In this document: positions 1-8,396 of the stretch, one piece after another
How the letters are laid out: each line of letters starts with the position of its first letter
Position numbering within the stretch: the first letter of the stretch is position 1
Assembly (NCBI RefSeq): GCF_009659535.1
Contig: NZ_VJZZ01000017.1
Coordinates: 80,624 to 144,623, forward strand
Length of the DNA stretch: 64,000 bases
Reading direction: 5' to 3'
DNA from: Aggregicoccus sp. 17bor-14
GTDB lineage: Bacteria; Myxococcota; Myxococcia; Myxococcales; Myxococcaceae
The notes under the pieces: model-generated
Databases searched by the model: none
Told to the model about the DNA's origin: nothing
What the model saw: the letters and a program-made list of their open reading frames with translations, nothing else
Position numbers and translations under genes: made by a program

Positions 1-306
1 CGCCTCTTCGCCAACATGCTGGCGGGGCACATCGTCATCTTCTTCCTGCTCGGCCTCATCTTCATGCTCGGCCACCCCGCGGTGGCGCTGGTGAGCGTGC
101 CCTTCGCGCTGGGCATCTACCTGCTCGAGCTCTTCGTGGCCTTCGTGCAGGCGTACGTGTTCACCATGCTCTCGGCGCTCTTCATCGGCATGGGCGTGGC
201 CATGGGCCACCACGGCCACGGCGACCACCACGACCACGGCGATGCCGATGCCGGCCACGTCGAGGGCGCCCACAGCCACGACCACGGCGCCGGGCACCAC
301 ATCTAG
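1..306 (+). CDS. atpB: ATP synthase F0 subunit a, C-terminal part
   Basis: This is the membrane subunit that, with the c-ring, forms the proton path of F-type ATP synthase. The gene enters from the left edge, so only the last 101 codons are present. The visible start [10 protein letters not shown] is the typical conserved stretch of subunit a before its last two transmembrane helices, which follow as two hydrophobic blocks. The protein does not stop there but carries a tail of about 32 residues (codons from about 208) with 12 histidines plus Asp and Glu, absent from textbook subunit a. Subunits c and b follow in the same direction. Identity is secure; the role of the His-rich tail (metal binding or none) is unknown. 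Confidence 0.93.
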   Translation, partial: RLFANMLAGHIVIFFLLGLIFMLGHPAVALVSVPFALGIYLLELFVAFVQAYVFTMLSALFIGMGVAMGHHGHGDHHDHGDADAGHVEGAHSHDHGAGHHI

Positions 307-426
307 AGTTTCGGGCAGCCGCCCGAGTGAAGGCACCCGCCGGGCGAGAGTCCGGCGGAGGTAGTCCAAAAGGGCCCTAACGACCCCCCCACAAGCGGGT
401 CCGCAGCACGAAAGAGAAGAACCCCC

Positions 427-657
427 ATGACCTCCGTCGCTCTTGCATTCCTCGCCGCCGGTATCGGCGCCGGCCTCTCCATCATCGGTGCCGCGCTCGG
501 CATCGGTAAGCTCGCCGCCGCCGCCATGGACGCGACCGGCCGCCAGCCCGCCGCCGCCGGCGACGTGCGCACCACCATGATCATCGCCGCGGCGCTCATC
601 GAAGGCGCGACCCTGTTCGCGCTGGTGGTCTGCATCCTCCTCGCGATCAAGGCTTAA
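427..657 (+). CDS. atpE: ATP synthase F0 subunit c
   Basis: This is the 76-residue proteolipid that assembles into the rotating c-ring. It is a hairpin of two helices: a glycine-rich first helix (residues 5-30, Gly at 12, 14, 16, 21, 25, 27), the polar loop R39-Q40-P41 that contacts F1, and a second helix (50-74) with the ion-binding carboxylate Glu59 in ALIEGATLFALV. The residue after Glu59 is Gly, not the Ser or Thr of sodium-binding rings, so proton coupling is more likely (inference). It lies 120 bp after subunit a and is preceded by AGAGAAGAACCCCC, a weak ribosome site. Length and layout are normal for the family. Confidence 0.96.
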   Translation: MTSVALAFLAAGIGAGLSIIGAALGIGKLAAAAMDATGRQPAAAGDVRTTMIIAAALIEGATLFALVVCILLAIKA

Positions 658-809
658 GGCCCCGCGAGGCAGGTCCCGGGCTCCGGCGCTCCCGCGGTGG
701 GGGCGCCGGACTCTGGGGACCCTGGAAGCACCGAGTCATCGAAGCACCCACGGCCTCACCCGCCCACCACCGCACCCCTTCCTTCCTCACCCCACGAGAG
801 CAACCGACC

Positions 810-1364
810 ATGGTCCTGCCCTACGTCCTCGCCAGCAGCTTCACGGAGGTCCGCCCGGGCCTCATCTTCTGGACGATCGTCACCTTCCTCATCGTCTTCT
901 TCGTTCTGCGCGCCAAGGCGTGGGGCCCCATCCTCAGCATCGTCTCGGAGCGCGAGCGCCAGATCGAGAACTCGATCGAGAGCGCCAAGAAGGAGCGCGC
1001 CGAGGCGGAGCGCCTGCTCGCCGAGCAGAAGACGGCCGTGGCCGAGGCCCGCCGCGAGGCGGCCGAGAGCCTGCGCCGCAACCAGGCGGAGATGGAGCGC
1101 TTCCGCGAGGAGCTGATGGCCAAGAGCCGCAAGGAGGCCGAGGAGCTCAAGCTCAGCGCCCGCCGCGAGATCGACGAGCAGAAGACCAAGGCCATCGCCG
1201 AGGTGCGCGCCATGGCGGTGGACCTGGCCATGGAAGTGGCCGGCAAGCTGCTCAACGAGCGCATGGACGACACCCGCCAGCGCGCGCTGGCCGAGCAGTT
1301 CGTCGCCGGGCTCCCCGTCGCCGGCCACACCGCTCCGGGCGCGCAGCCCGAGAAGCGCATCTAG
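810..1364 (+). CDS. atpF: ATP synthase F0 subunit b
   Basis: This is the peripheral stalk subunit that anchors F1 to the membrane. It has one N-terminal transmembrane helix (about residues 17-35) followed by a long charged coiled coil (about 45-150) with the E, K, R and A heptad-like composition typical of subunit b. The last 25 residues are a Pro/Gly-rich tail. It closes the F0 block a-c-b. In the common gene order the delta, alpha, gamma, beta and epsilon genes would follow; here ychF begins 10 bp later, so F1 must be encoded elsewhere. A 152-bp gap separates it from subunit c. Confidence 0.93.
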   Translation: MVLPYVLASSFTEVRPGLIFWTIVTFLIVFFVLRAKAWGPILSIVSERERQIENSIESAKKERAEAERLLAEQKTAVAEARREAAESLRRNQAEMERFREELMAKSRKEAEELKLSARREIDEQKTKAIAEVRAMAVDLAMEVAGKLLNERMDDTRQRALAEQFVAGLPVAGHTAPGAQPEKRI

Positions 1365-1374
1365 GAGTCACACC

Positions 1375-2484
1375 GTGGCGCTTTCCATCGGCATCGTGGG
1401 CCTGCCCAACGTGGGCAAGAGCACCCTCTTCAACGCGCTCAGCGCGGCGGGCGCTCAGGCGGCCAACTACCCCTTCTGCACCATCGAGCCCAACGTGGGC
1501 GTGGTGCCGGTGCCGGACGAGCGCTTGGAGAAGCTCACCGCGCTGGTGAAGCCTCTCAAGAAGATCCCCACCAGCCTCGAGTTCGTGGACATCGCGGGCC
1601 TGGTGCGCGGCGCCTCCAAGGGCGAGGGCCTGGGCAACCAGTTCCTCGCGAACATCCGCCAGGTGGACGCGGTGCTGCACGTGCTGCGCTGCTTCGAGGA
1701 CGACAACGTCACGCACGTGGAGGGTGGGGTGAACCCGCTGCGTGACCGCGACGTGGTGGACACGGAGCTGTGCCTCAAGGACCTGGAGACGGTGGACAAG
1801 CGCCGCGAGCGCACGAGCAAGAACCTCAAGGTGGGCGGGAAGGCCGCCGAGGAGGCCAAGGCCGAGATGGCCCTGCTCGACCGCATCAAGGCGGGGCTCG
1901 ACAACGCCGTCACCATCCGCGCGCAGAAGCTCACCGCGGACGAGCGCGCCGTCATCCGCGACCTCTTCCTGCTCACCGACAAGCCCGTGCTCTACGTGGC
2001 GAACATCGGCGAGAGCCAGATGGGCAAGGAGGACTCGGACCCGCGCGTGATGGCGGTGCGCGAGATGGCCGCGAAGGAGGGCGCTGAGGTCGTGGTGCTC
2101 GCCGCGGGCATCGAGAGCGAGATCCAGCAGCTGCCCGAGGGCGAGCGCGCCGGCTTCCTGGAGAGCGTGGGGCTCACCGAGCCGGGCCTGCACAAGGTGG
2201 TGCGCGCCGGCTACAAGCTGCTGGGCCTGTGGACCTACTTCACCGTGGGCGAGCAGGAGTGCCGCGCGTGGACCATCCACCAGGGCTACAAGGCCCCCCA
2301 GGCCGCCGGCGTCATCCACTCGGACTTCGAGCGCGGCTTCATCAAGGCGGAGGTCCTGCGCTGGGAGGACCTCATCAAGTACGGCAGCGAGGCGGCCGTG
2401 CGCGAGAAGGGCCTGCTGCGCATCGAGGGCAAGGAGTACGTCGTCCAGGACGGCGACTGCATGCACTTCCGCTTCAACGTGTAG
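1375..2484 (+). CDS. ychF: Redox-regulated/ribosome-associated ATPase YchF
   Basis: YchF (human OLA1) is an Obg-like TRAFAC P-loop protein that prefers ATP and associates with ribosomes. The 369-residue length fits. The P-loop GLPNVGKST is at residues 9-17, [17 protein letters not shown] is the switch II/G3 region, and the G4 position reads NIGE rather than NKxD, the change that shifts specificity from GTP to ATP. The C-terminus is the TGS-like domain ending in a conserved HFRFNV. The start is GTG with a good ribosome site (AGGAG, which overlaps the stop of the b-subunit gene), so it is likely co-transcribed with the F0 genes. A bidirectional terminator follows at 2515. Confidence 0.96.
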   Translation: MALSIGIVGLPNVGKSTLFNALSAAGAQAANYPFCTIEPNVGVVPVPDERLEKLTALVKPLKKIPTSLEFVDIAGLVRGASKGEGLGNQFLANIRQVDAVLHVLRCFEDDNVTHVEGGVNPLRDRDVVDTELCLKDLETVDKRRERTSKNLKVGGKAAEEAKAEMALLDRIKAGLDNAVTIRAQKLTADERAVIRDLFLLTDKPVLYVANIGESQMGKEDSDPRVMAVREMAAKEGAEVVVLAAGIESEIQQLPEGERAGFLESVGLTEPGLHKVVRAGYKLLGLWTYFTVGEQECRAWTIHQGYKAPQAAGVIHSDFERGFIKAEVLRWEDLIKYGSEAAVREKGLLRIEGKEYVVQDGDCMHFRFNV

Positions 2485-2514
2485 CGGCCTCCCGCTGCCC
2501 GTGCGCCTGCGCCT

Positions 2515-2533
2515 CCGTGACCCCGGGTCACGG
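2515..2533. terminator. Bidirectional terminator hairpin
   Basis: Perfect 8-bp stem CCGTGACC / GGTCACGG with a 3-nt loop between two convergent genes (ychF and the small membrane protein). A short T-run (CTTTTC) follows about 11 nt later on the + strand. It probably ends both transcripts. Confidence 0.55.
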
Positions 2534-2547
2534 GGGCGCTGTGCTTT

Positions 2548-2850
2548 TCAGCCCTGCGCGGGCAGCCCGCGCACCGCCGTCACCACCCAGAAGCCCGCGG
2601 CGAGCAGCGTGACCACGGTGTAGAGCACCGCGCGCCGGCGCGCCGCCCGGCCCTCCTCGCCCTCCTGGCGCAGCGCGAGCAGCCACATGCCGCCCACGCG
2701 CAGGAGGAAGAAGAGCGCGATGCACACCGCGCCCATCACCTGCCACTGCGCGGGCTGCTTGAAGGCGAGCAGCCAGGCGCCGAGGTAGGCGAGGTTGCCG
2801 ACGAGGAAGAGGCCCTGGAAGGTGGCGGGAGGGATGGAGGCGGTGCGCAC
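2548..2850 (-). CDS. Small three-helix membrane protein, unknown function
   Basis: A 100-residue protein with three hydrophobic segments (about residues 9-28, 34-59 and 75-95) and a cluster of charged residues (RQEGEEGRAARRR) in the second loop. I do not recognise a family. The start chosen is GTG at 2850, with GGTGGAG about 12 nt upstream; longer readings run into sequence without coding character. It converges on ychF across a hairpin and lies downstream of the lipoprotein gene that starts at 3512. Real coding is supported by the hydrophobic pattern and GC-rich third positions. Confidence 0.65.
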   Translation of the reverse strand: MRTASIPPATFQGLFLVGNLAYLGAWLLAFKQPAQWQVMGAVCIALFFLLRVGGMWLLALRQEGEEGRAARRRAVLYTVVTLLAAGFWVVTAVRGLPAQG

Positions 2851-2894
2851 GGGCCGCGAGTCTCCACCCCCTGGGCCCCGCGTCAACCGCTGCG

Positions 2895-3512
2895 TCAGTG
2901 GGCGTAGCCGGGAGTGACCAGGCTCTGGTCCGAGACCGTCCAGCTCACGGGGCGCTGCACGCCCATGTAGCGGCGCTCCAGGTGCGGCGAGAGCGTGAGC
3001 GCGAGCAGCGCGGCCTGCTGGCCGAGGGGCTTCTCGGTGAGCTCCTCCGAGAAGGCGAGCTCCGAGTCGCGCTGGCGCGCACCGCCGCACGCCGTGGGCC
3101 CGCGGAAGCCGCCCTTCACGCGGAACAGCGCGTAGTGGCACTCGCCCACGCGCCCCGAGAGCCCGCCCTTCTCGATGACCAGGTCCACCGGCATGCCGGC
3201 GAAGGAGCCCAGCAGCCGCGTGTCGTCACCCTGCGCGAGCTCGAGGCGGGTGAGCTGTCCGCCCACCACCCCCTTGAGGTACTGGCCGTTCCAGGAGAGG
3301 TCCACCGGCACCTCGCGGAAGCGGCCGCGCATGCTGCTCTCGCTCACGCGCAGGTCGGTGGTGCGGCCCACCACGCCGCGCGCTCCCACCACGAGGTCCT
3401 CGCTGCTCGTCGCACCGATGCGCGGCGCGTCCGCCTCCGCGCGCACGCCGCTGCCCGTGCCCGAACACGCGCTCGCACCCACTGCCAGCACTGCGATTGC
3501 CCATGCCTTCAT
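2895..3512 (-). CDS. Putative lipoprotein, unknown function
   Basis: A 205-residue exported protein starting MKAWAIAVLAVGASACSG, a short signal peptide that ends in a lipobox-like ASAC (the -3 residue is Ala, slightly off consensus), so membrane anchoring at Cys16 is likely but not certain. The mature part is rich in beta-strand-like VGRTTDLRVSE, FREVPVDLSWNGQYLKG and MPVDLVIEKGGLSG segments that resemble internal repeats of about 50 residues. Two Cys (CHYALF and TACGGAR) could form a disulfide. The start is fixed by AGAGGAG 7 nt upstream. I recognise no family. Neighbours on the same strand are small membrane proteins. Confidence 0.7.
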   Translation of the reverse strand: MKAWAIAVLAVGASACSGTGSGVRAEADAPRIGATSSEDLVVGARGVVGRTTDLRVSESSMRGRFREVPVDLSWNGQYLKGVVGGQLTRLELAQGDDTRLLGSFAGMPVDLVIEKGGLSGRVGECHYALFRVKGGFRGPTACGGARQRDSELAFSEELTEKPLGQQAALLALTLSPHLERRYMGVQRPVSWTVSDQSLVTPGYAH

Positions 3513-3718
3513 GTCGCGCTCCTCTGCGGTCGTCGCGCTCGCGCGCCCAGGTGGGCTCGCCGCGCTTCGTCCGGGGAACGCGCGCGTTTTTCCGCGCATA
3601 TCGTTGCGTTTCCGAGGCGTGCGGAAGGCCGCTCGCGCGAGCGCGCGCGCAACGCGGAGGTGCTCGCGCCATATCGCCGGTGTCCTTCTGCCGCGCACCG
3701 CGCGAGACTGGGCGCGCC

Positions 3719-4216
3719 ATGTCCCGCCTCCTCGAAACGCTGCAGTCCCTCAAGCTCGTGCGCGACGCCGCAGCGGCGCGCGCGCTCGTCCCCGCGGGCG
3801 AGCGCCCGGAGGTCTCGCTCCTGCGCCTGTGCGACGGCGGGCAGCTGGTGGGCGGGCTCTCGGTGTCGCTCGGCGTGCGGCCCGACGAGCTGGTGGGCCC
3901 GCTCACGCTCGCGATGGGCGGCGCGGCGCGCGGCCTGCGCGTGCTCGACGTGCGCGAGCGCCCGGTGCTCGAGCTGCAGGTGATGGCGGGCACGCTCACC
4001 GAGCGCTGGGAGGTGGAGGACCTCTACGCGCTGGTGCACAACCTCAACGACCTGTACCGCGACGCCGCGGACACCGCGCGCATCGCGGTGCTGAGCGAGT
4101 GGGAGGACGCGCTGCAGCTGTGGTGCGTGCCGCGCACGGCGCTCGCGCGCCTGCTGCAGGAGCCCTTCTTCCAGCCGCAGAACCGCCGCGCCCTCCTGCC
4201 CGCGGCCGCGCGATGA
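3719..4216 (+). CDS. Hypothetical cytoplasmic protein
   Basis: A 165-residue protein without signal peptide or membrane segment. It is mixed alpha/beta, with MSRLLETLQSLKLVRDAAAARALV at the N-terminus (written here only as a helix-rich start), a central beta-rich part and a C-terminal helix with LYRDAADTARIAVLSEWED. It diverges from the lipoprotein gene at 3512 and is followed 70 bp later by a small membrane protein gene on the same strand. I do not recognise the family; codon use is typical of the window, so I regard it as a real gene. Confidence 0.6.
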   Translation: MSRLLETLQSLKLVRDAAAARALVPAGERPEVSLLRLCDGGQLVGGLSVSLGVRPDELVGPLTLAMGGAARGLRVLDVRERPVLELQVMAGTLTERWEVEDLYALVHNLNDLYRDAADTARIAVLSEWEDALQLWCVPRTALARLLQEPFFQPQNRRALLPAAAR

Positions 4217-4286
4217 CGCCGGGACGGAGGCTCGCCCCGGGGAGCGGCCTGGGCGATGCTCGGAGCGGACCGGAGGCTGCTGCGCC

Positions 4287-4604
4287 ATGGGACTGAGAGA
4301 GCTCGACGACACGCCGGCGAAGCCCACGGAGCCCGAGGCCGGTGCCTCGGGCTGTGGCTCGATGTCCCTCGCCTTCCTCTCCGCGTTCGCCGGGCTGAGC
4401 GGCCTCCTCGCGGGCGTCGTGGGAGTCGTGGCCGGCTTCTTCTTCGCGGCACTGGGGGCCTTCAGCGTGTTCGCCCTCGTGTACGAGGCGAAGCAGCACG
4501 ACCGTTGGGGCCGGGTCGTCGTGGCGGCGCTGATGGGCGCTCTCGCGGGGGTCCTGCTGCTCGCGGGACTGCGCTCGCTCCTCACGCCCTGGCCCTTCGG
4601 CTGA
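4287..4604 (+). CDS. Small membrane protein, unknown function
   Basis: A 105-residue protein with a polar N-terminal arm (about 25 residues, Glu/Asp/Pro-rich) and three closely packed hydrophobic helices (about 27-45, 47-65 and 76-96). The loop between helices 2 and 3 is charged (YEAKQHDRWGR). It has no recognisable family. It follows the hypothetical gene ending at 4216 by 70 bp and precedes the ATP-grasp gene by 72 bp on the same strand. Confidence 0.6.
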   Translation: MGLRELDDTPAKPTEPEAGASGCGSMSLAFLSAFAGLSGLLAGVVGVVAGFFFAALGAFSVFALVYEAKQHDRWGRVVVAALMGALAGVLLLAGLRSLLTPWPFG

Positions 4605-4660
4605 CCCGTTGGCTGTAGAGCAGGGGAGCAGGCGCGGGGGAGGCCGGCGGGCGCCGCCGT

Positions 4661-4680
4661 GCATACCGTGCGCGGTATGC
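4661..4680. promoter_or_regulatory. Inverted repeat and TANNNT box at the ATP-grasp gene start
   Basis: GCATACC-GTGCGC-GGTATGC is a perfect 7-bp inverted repeat whose right arm contains the ATG at 4677. The left arm contains TACCGT, which fits a -10 box 7 nt before the start codon. No Shine-Dalgarno is visible. It could be an operator overlapping a leaderless promoter or a start-site hairpin. Confidence 0.35.
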
Positions 4681-5732
4681 CCAAGCCCTTGAAGATCGCC
4701 GTGTTGCACTACCAGCCTCAGGGTGAAGAGGTGGACCCGGTGGTGCTGCAGGTGCAGGACGCGCTGCAGAAGAACGGTCACGAGGCCAGCCTCATCGGCG
4801 TGGACGACCGGGTGACGGACGTGCTGCAGCAGATCGAGCGCGCCAAGTGCGACCTCGTCTTCAACGTGTGCGAGACCTTCGCGGACGACTACCGCATGGA
4901 GGTGAACATCGCCGCGCTGATGGAGATGGCGGGCGTGAAGTTCACCGGCTCGGGCACCGCGGGGCTGCTGCTCGCGCAGGACAAGATCCTCACCAAGCAG
5001 CTGCTCGAGTTCCACCACGTGCTCAGCCCGCGCTTCGCCATGTTCGACGAGCACAGCTTCGCGACCAGCGGGGACATCGCCTTCCCGCTCATCGTGAAGC
5101 CCGCCAAGAGCGATGCGTCCATCGGCATCGGCAAGAAGGCGGTGGTGAAGGACATGAAGGAGCTGTCCGCGCGCGTGGCGGAGATCCGCGAGCAGCTGGA
5201 CGACGACGCGCTCGCCGAGGAGTTCATCGAGGGGCGCGAGATGTACGTCGCGGTGCTCGGCCCCCCGAGCGCCCCCGAGGTGCTGCCCATCGTGGAGCTG
5301 GACTTCGGCAAGTGGGACGCGAGCAAGCCCAAGGTGGCCAACCGCGACGTGAAGTTCGGCCCCGAGACGAAGGACAGCCCGCGCCTGCTCATCGCGCGCG
5401 ACGTGTCCGACGAGCTGCAGGAGCGCATCGAGCGCGCCGCCACCAGCGCCTACCGTGCGCTCAAGCTGCGCGACTACGCGCGCATCGACTTCCGGGTGAG
5501 CGCGCGCAGCAACGCGCCCTACCTGCTCGAGGTGAACCCCAACCCCTACCTCGAGAACCGTTGCGAGGTGGCGCTCGCGGCGATGGCCGCAGGCCTCAGC
5601 TACGAGCGCCTCGTGGGCCGCATCGTGGACAGCGCGGTGCAGCGCTACAAGCTGCTGCGCCCGCCGCGCGGCCCCGCTGCGCAGACGGCGGCGCCCGCGA
5701 AGCTCGAGGTGCTCGAGGGCGCGAAGAGCTAG
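4677..5732 (+). CDS. ATP-grasp protein related to D-alanine-D-alanine ligase
   Basis: ATP-grasp ligases join a carboxylate to an amine via an acyl phosphate. This 351-residue protein has the D-Ala-D-Ala ligase architecture: an N-terminal Rossmann-like half (KIAVLHYQPQGEE), the FNVCETFADDYRMEVNIAAL stretch, the ATP-binding segment PLIVKPAKSDASIGIG, the EEFIEGREMYVAVLG strand and the metal-binding end LLEVNPNPYLE, where Glu and Asn bind Mg. It is probably not the housekeeping Ddl, because the substrate-loop region is divergent and no cell-wall genes flank it. The ATG at 4677 is preferred over the in-frame GTG at 4659. Substrate unknown. Confidence 0.82.
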   Translation: MPKPLKIAVLHYQPQGEEVDPVVLQVQDALQKNGHEASLIGVDDRVTDVLQQIERAKCDLVFNVCETFADDYRMEVNIAALMEMAGVKFTGSGTAGLLLAQDKILTKQLLEFHHVLSPRFAMFDEHSFATSGDIAFPLIVKPAKSDASIGIGKKAVVKDMKELSARVAEIREQLDDDALAEEFIEGREMYVAVLGPPSAPEVLPIVELDFGKWDASKPKVANRDVKFGPETKDSPRLLIARDVSDELQERIERAATSAYRALKLRDYARIDFRVSARSNAPYLLEVNPNPYLENRCEVALAAMAAGLSYERLVGRIVDSAVQRYKLLRPPRGPAAQTAAPAKLEVLEGAKS

Positions 5733-5741
5733 CGCGCGCCG

Positions 5742-6539
5742 CTACTCGTCCCCGCCCAGCAGCGCGCCCAGCCCCACGCCGCCCAGCACGCTGCCCTCCT
5801 CGCGCTGACCGAGCGGCCCCGCGGCCGCGATGATGCGGCCCGAGAGCCGGCTGAGCGGCAGGGACTGCAGCCACACCTTGCCGGGGCCGCGCAGGGTGGC
5901 GAAGAAGAGCCCCTCGCCGCCGAAGAAGGTGCTCTTGATGCCGCCCACCATCTGGATGTCGTAGGCCACGCTGGGCTGGAACGCGACGATGCAGCCGGTG
6001 TCCACGCGCAGGAGCTCCCCGGGCGCGAGCGTGCGCTCGTGCAGGGTGCCGCCCGCGTGGATGAAGGCGAGCCCGTCTCCCTGCAGCCGCTGCATGATGA
6101 AGCCCTCGCCGCCGAAGAGCCCGGCGCCCAGGCGCTTCTGGAAGGCGATGCCCACGCTCACGCCCTTCGCGGCCGCGAGGAAGCTGTCCTTCTGGGTGAT
6201 GAGCTCGCCGCCCAGCTCGCCCAGGTGGATGGGGAGGATCTTCCCCGGGTAGGGCGCCGCGAAGGCGACGCGGCGCTTGCCCTGGCCCTGGTTGAGGAAC
6301 ACCGTCATGAAGAGGCTCTCGCCGGTGAGCAGCCGCTTGCCCGCGCCCATCAGCGCGCCGAGGAAGCCGCTCTGCTTCTTGGAGCCATCCCCGAAGATGG
6401 TCTCCATGGCGATGCCGTCCTCCATGAACATCATCCCGCCGGCCTCGGCCACCGCCGCCTCGCCGGGGTCCAGCTCCACCTCCACGAACTGCATCTCGGA
6501 GCCGTGAATCTCGTAGTCCACCTCGTGCATCTGCGACAT
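5742..6539 (-). CDS. AIM24/TIGR00266 family protein
   Basis: A 265-residue protein of the AIM24 (mitochondrial biogenesis-like) family, widespread in bacteria with unknown biochemical role. Typical features are the N-terminal [19 protein letters not shown], a GGMMFME stretch, the many paired glycines ([30 protein letters not shown]) and the C-terminal [20 protein letters not shown] followed by a Gly-rich tail. The family folds as repeated beta-sandwich units. No signal peptide. It converges with the ATP-grasp gene with only 9 bp between stop codons and diverges from the dipeptidase gene. Confidence 0.85.
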   Translation of the reverse strand: MSQMHEVDYEIHGSEMQFVEVELDPGEAAVAEAGGMMFMEDGIAMETIFGDGSKKQSGFLGALMGAGKRLLTGESLFMTVFLNQGQGKRRVAFAAPYPGKILPIHLGELGGELITQKDSFLAAAKGVSVGIAFQKRLGAGLFGGEGFIMQRLQGDGLAFIHAGGTLHERTLAPGELLRVDTGCIVAFQPSVAYDIQMVGGIKSTFFGGEGLFFATLRGPGKVWLQSLPLSRLSGRIIAAAGPLGQREEGSVLGGVGLGALLGGDE

Positions 6540-6636
6540 GCGCGTGACCTCGGGGCGAAGGAGTAAAGCTGCCCCGGGGATACGCAGGAGCGGGGCGGAC
6601 TATTGCCGCCGCACGCCCGCTCGCTCCCGCCTGCAC

Positions 6637-6642
6637 TAAACT
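6637..6642 (+). promoter_or_regulatory. Putative -10 box TAAACT of a leaderless transcript
   Basis: TAAACT lies 8 nt before the ATG of the M19 dipeptidase gene and no Shine-Dalgarno is present. Transcription from such a box would begin at or within a few bases of the start codon. Confidence 0.4.
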
Positions 6643-6650
6643 GTCCGCCC

Positions 6651-7949
6651 ATGACCTTCCTGCGCTCTGTCCTCTCCTTCGCGCTGTGTGCTGCTGCCCT
6701 CGCGCCGGTGCTCGCCCATGCCGCGTCCCCCGACGACGCCGCCGCGCGCCTCGAGCGCGCGCGCAAGCTGCTGCGCGAGGTGCCCCTCGTCGACGGCCAC
6801 AACGACCTGCCCTGGCAGGTGCGCGAGCGCGAGGGCAACCGGCTCTCCCAGCTGGACCTGATGGCCGACGGGCGGAAGCTGACGCCGCCCCTGCACACCG
6901 ACCTGCCGCGGCTGCGCGAGGGCGGGGTGGGCGGCGTGTTCTGGAGCGTGTACGTGCCCGCGGACCTGCCCGGCTCGGACGCGGTGCTCGCCACGCTGGA
7001 CCAGATGGACGTGGTGCACCGCCTGGTGGAGCGCTACCCGAAGCAGCTCTCGCTCGCGCTCACCGCGGCGGACGTGGAGCGCGCGCACCACGAGGGCAAG
7101 GTGGCCTCGCTCATCGGCATGGAGGGAGGCCACAGCATCGGCGGCTCCGTGGGCGCGCTGCGCCAGCTCTACCGCGCGGGCGCCCGCTACATGACCCTCA
7201 CCCACTCGAAGAACGTGGGCTGGGCCGAGTCCGCCACGGACGCGCCCCAGGCCGAGCCCCTCACCGAGCAGGGCCGCCTCGTGGTGCGCGAGATGAACCG
7301 GCTCGGCATGCTCGTGGACCTCTCGCACGTCTCCGCGCGCGTGATGCACAAGGTGCTCGACGTGGCGCAGGCCCCCGTCATCTTCTCGCACTCGGCCACC
7401 TTCGCCCTCACGCCCCACCCGCGCAACGTGCCGGACGACGTGCTCGAGCGGCTCCCGCAGAACGGCGGCGTGGTGATGGTCGCCTTCGTGCCCGACTTCG
7501 TCTCGGACGCCGTGCGCCTGCACAACGCCGAGGTCGCCGCCAGCGCCGAGCGCTTCAAGGCGCTCAACACCGGCAACCCCGACGCCGGCAAGGCCGCCTT
7601 CGAGGCCTGGCTGAAGGCGCACCCGTACCCCGCCGCCACGCTCGCGCAGGTGGCGGACCACATCGACCACGTGCGCAAGCTCGCCGGCATCGACCACGTG
7701 GGGCTCGGCTCCGACTTCGACGGCATCACCCGCACGGTGGAGGGGCTCGGCGGCGTGGAGGCCTACCCCGCGCTGATGGCCGAGCTGCTGCGCCGCGGGT
7801 ACTCGGACGAGGACGTGCGCAAGGTCGCCGGCAAGAACCTGCTGCGCGTGATGCGGCAGGTGGAGGCCACGGCGCAGCGGCTGCAGAAGGCCGGGCCCGC
7901 CGAGGACCCGCTGCCCGGCAGCATCAAGGTGGAGAAGGAGGGGCACTGA
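6651..7949 (+). CDS. Secreted membrane dipeptidase (peptidase M19)
   Basis: M19 dipeptidases are binuclear zinc enzymes that cleave dipeptides, including D-amino-acid-containing ones. The 432 residues begin with a signal peptide (MTFLRSVLSFALCAAALAP, cleavage near AHA-ASP) and carry all expected metal ligands: H50 and D52 in DGHND, bridging E158 in GMEGGHS, and His at about 226 (VDLSHVS) and 247 (FSHSATFAL). GLGSDFDGI near the C-terminus holds the catalytic-site Asp. There is no obvious C-terminal anchor, so it is probably periplasmic or secreted. A short secreted protein is encoded convergently 6 bp downstream. Confidence 0.93.
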   Translation: MTFLRSVLSFALCAAALAPVLAHAASPDDAAARLERARKLLREVPLVDGHNDLPWQVREREGNRLSQLDLMADGRKLTPPLHTDLPRLREGGVGGVFWSVYVPADLPGSDAVLATLDQMDVVHRLVERYPKQLSLALTAADVERAHHEGKVASLIGMEGGHSIGGSVGALRQLYRAGARYMTLTHSKNVGWAESATDAPQAEPLTEQGRLVVREMNRLGMLVDLSHVSARVMHKVLDVAQAPVIFSHSATFALTPHPRNVPDDVLERLPQNGGVVMVAFVPDFVSDAVRLHNAEVAASAERFKALNTGNPDAGKAAFEAWLKAHPYPAATLAQVADHIDHVRKLAGIDHVGLGSDFDGITRTVEGLGGVEAYPALMAELLRRGYSDEDVRKVAGKNLLRVMRQVEATAQRLQKAGPAEDPLPGSIKVEKEGH

Positions 7950-7955
7950 CCTGGG

Positions 7956-8258
7956 TCAGCTCGCCTCGCTGCGCAGGGGCGCCAGGAGCGTGGCGCCGTC
8001 CTGCAGCGGCACCCAGCTCACGAAGCCCGGGTAGGCCCAGTCCATGAGGTGGTCTCCGGCCGCCGCGCGCTCCACCTCCAGCTGCTGCTGCTGCTGCTTC
8101 GGGCAGCGGTGCGGGCCCAGCGGGCGCGCCTCACCGCCGAGCGAGGCCACGTGGCGCGCGACGATGGCTCGCGGGGTGACGGCGCTCTCGGTGTGCGCGA
8201 GCAGGGGGAGCAGCCCCAGGCTGGTGACGAGCAGCGCGACGGCGGGACGGGCGAACAT
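7956..8258 (-). CDS. Small secreted protein with poly-Gln run, unknown function
   Basis: A 100-residue exported protein: signal peptide MFARPAVALLVTSLGLLPLL with cleavage near AHT/ESA, then a mature domain of about 75 residues containing a run of five Gln (CAG-type codons, 8082-8096) and a WAYPGFVSWVPLQDG stretch. The start is fixed by a strong AGGAGG 7 nt upstream. No family recognised. It lies just downstream of the LytTR regulator gene, on the same strand. Confidence 0.65.
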   Translation of the reverse strand: MFARPAVALLVTSLGLLPLLAHTESAVTPRAIVARHVASLGGEARPLGPHRCPKQQQQQLEVERAAAGDHLMDWAYPGFVSWVPLQDGATLLAPLRSEAS

Positions 8259-8396
8259 GCAGGGCCTCCTGGGCACAGGGTGTGGCAGGTGCACCTTGGC
8301 CATCGCGCGGCGCCCGTGCGCGCAGCCTTCAGGCAACGGGCGCACCGGTGCAGCGGAAGGTGCGGGCGCTGCAGCGAGTGGGCCTCGCGGGCGGCC

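Noticed and set aside
8082..8096. Possible trinucleotide repeat or CRISPR-like unit
   Set aside because: It is five CAG-type codons for Gln in a small secreted protein; no spacers or further repeats.
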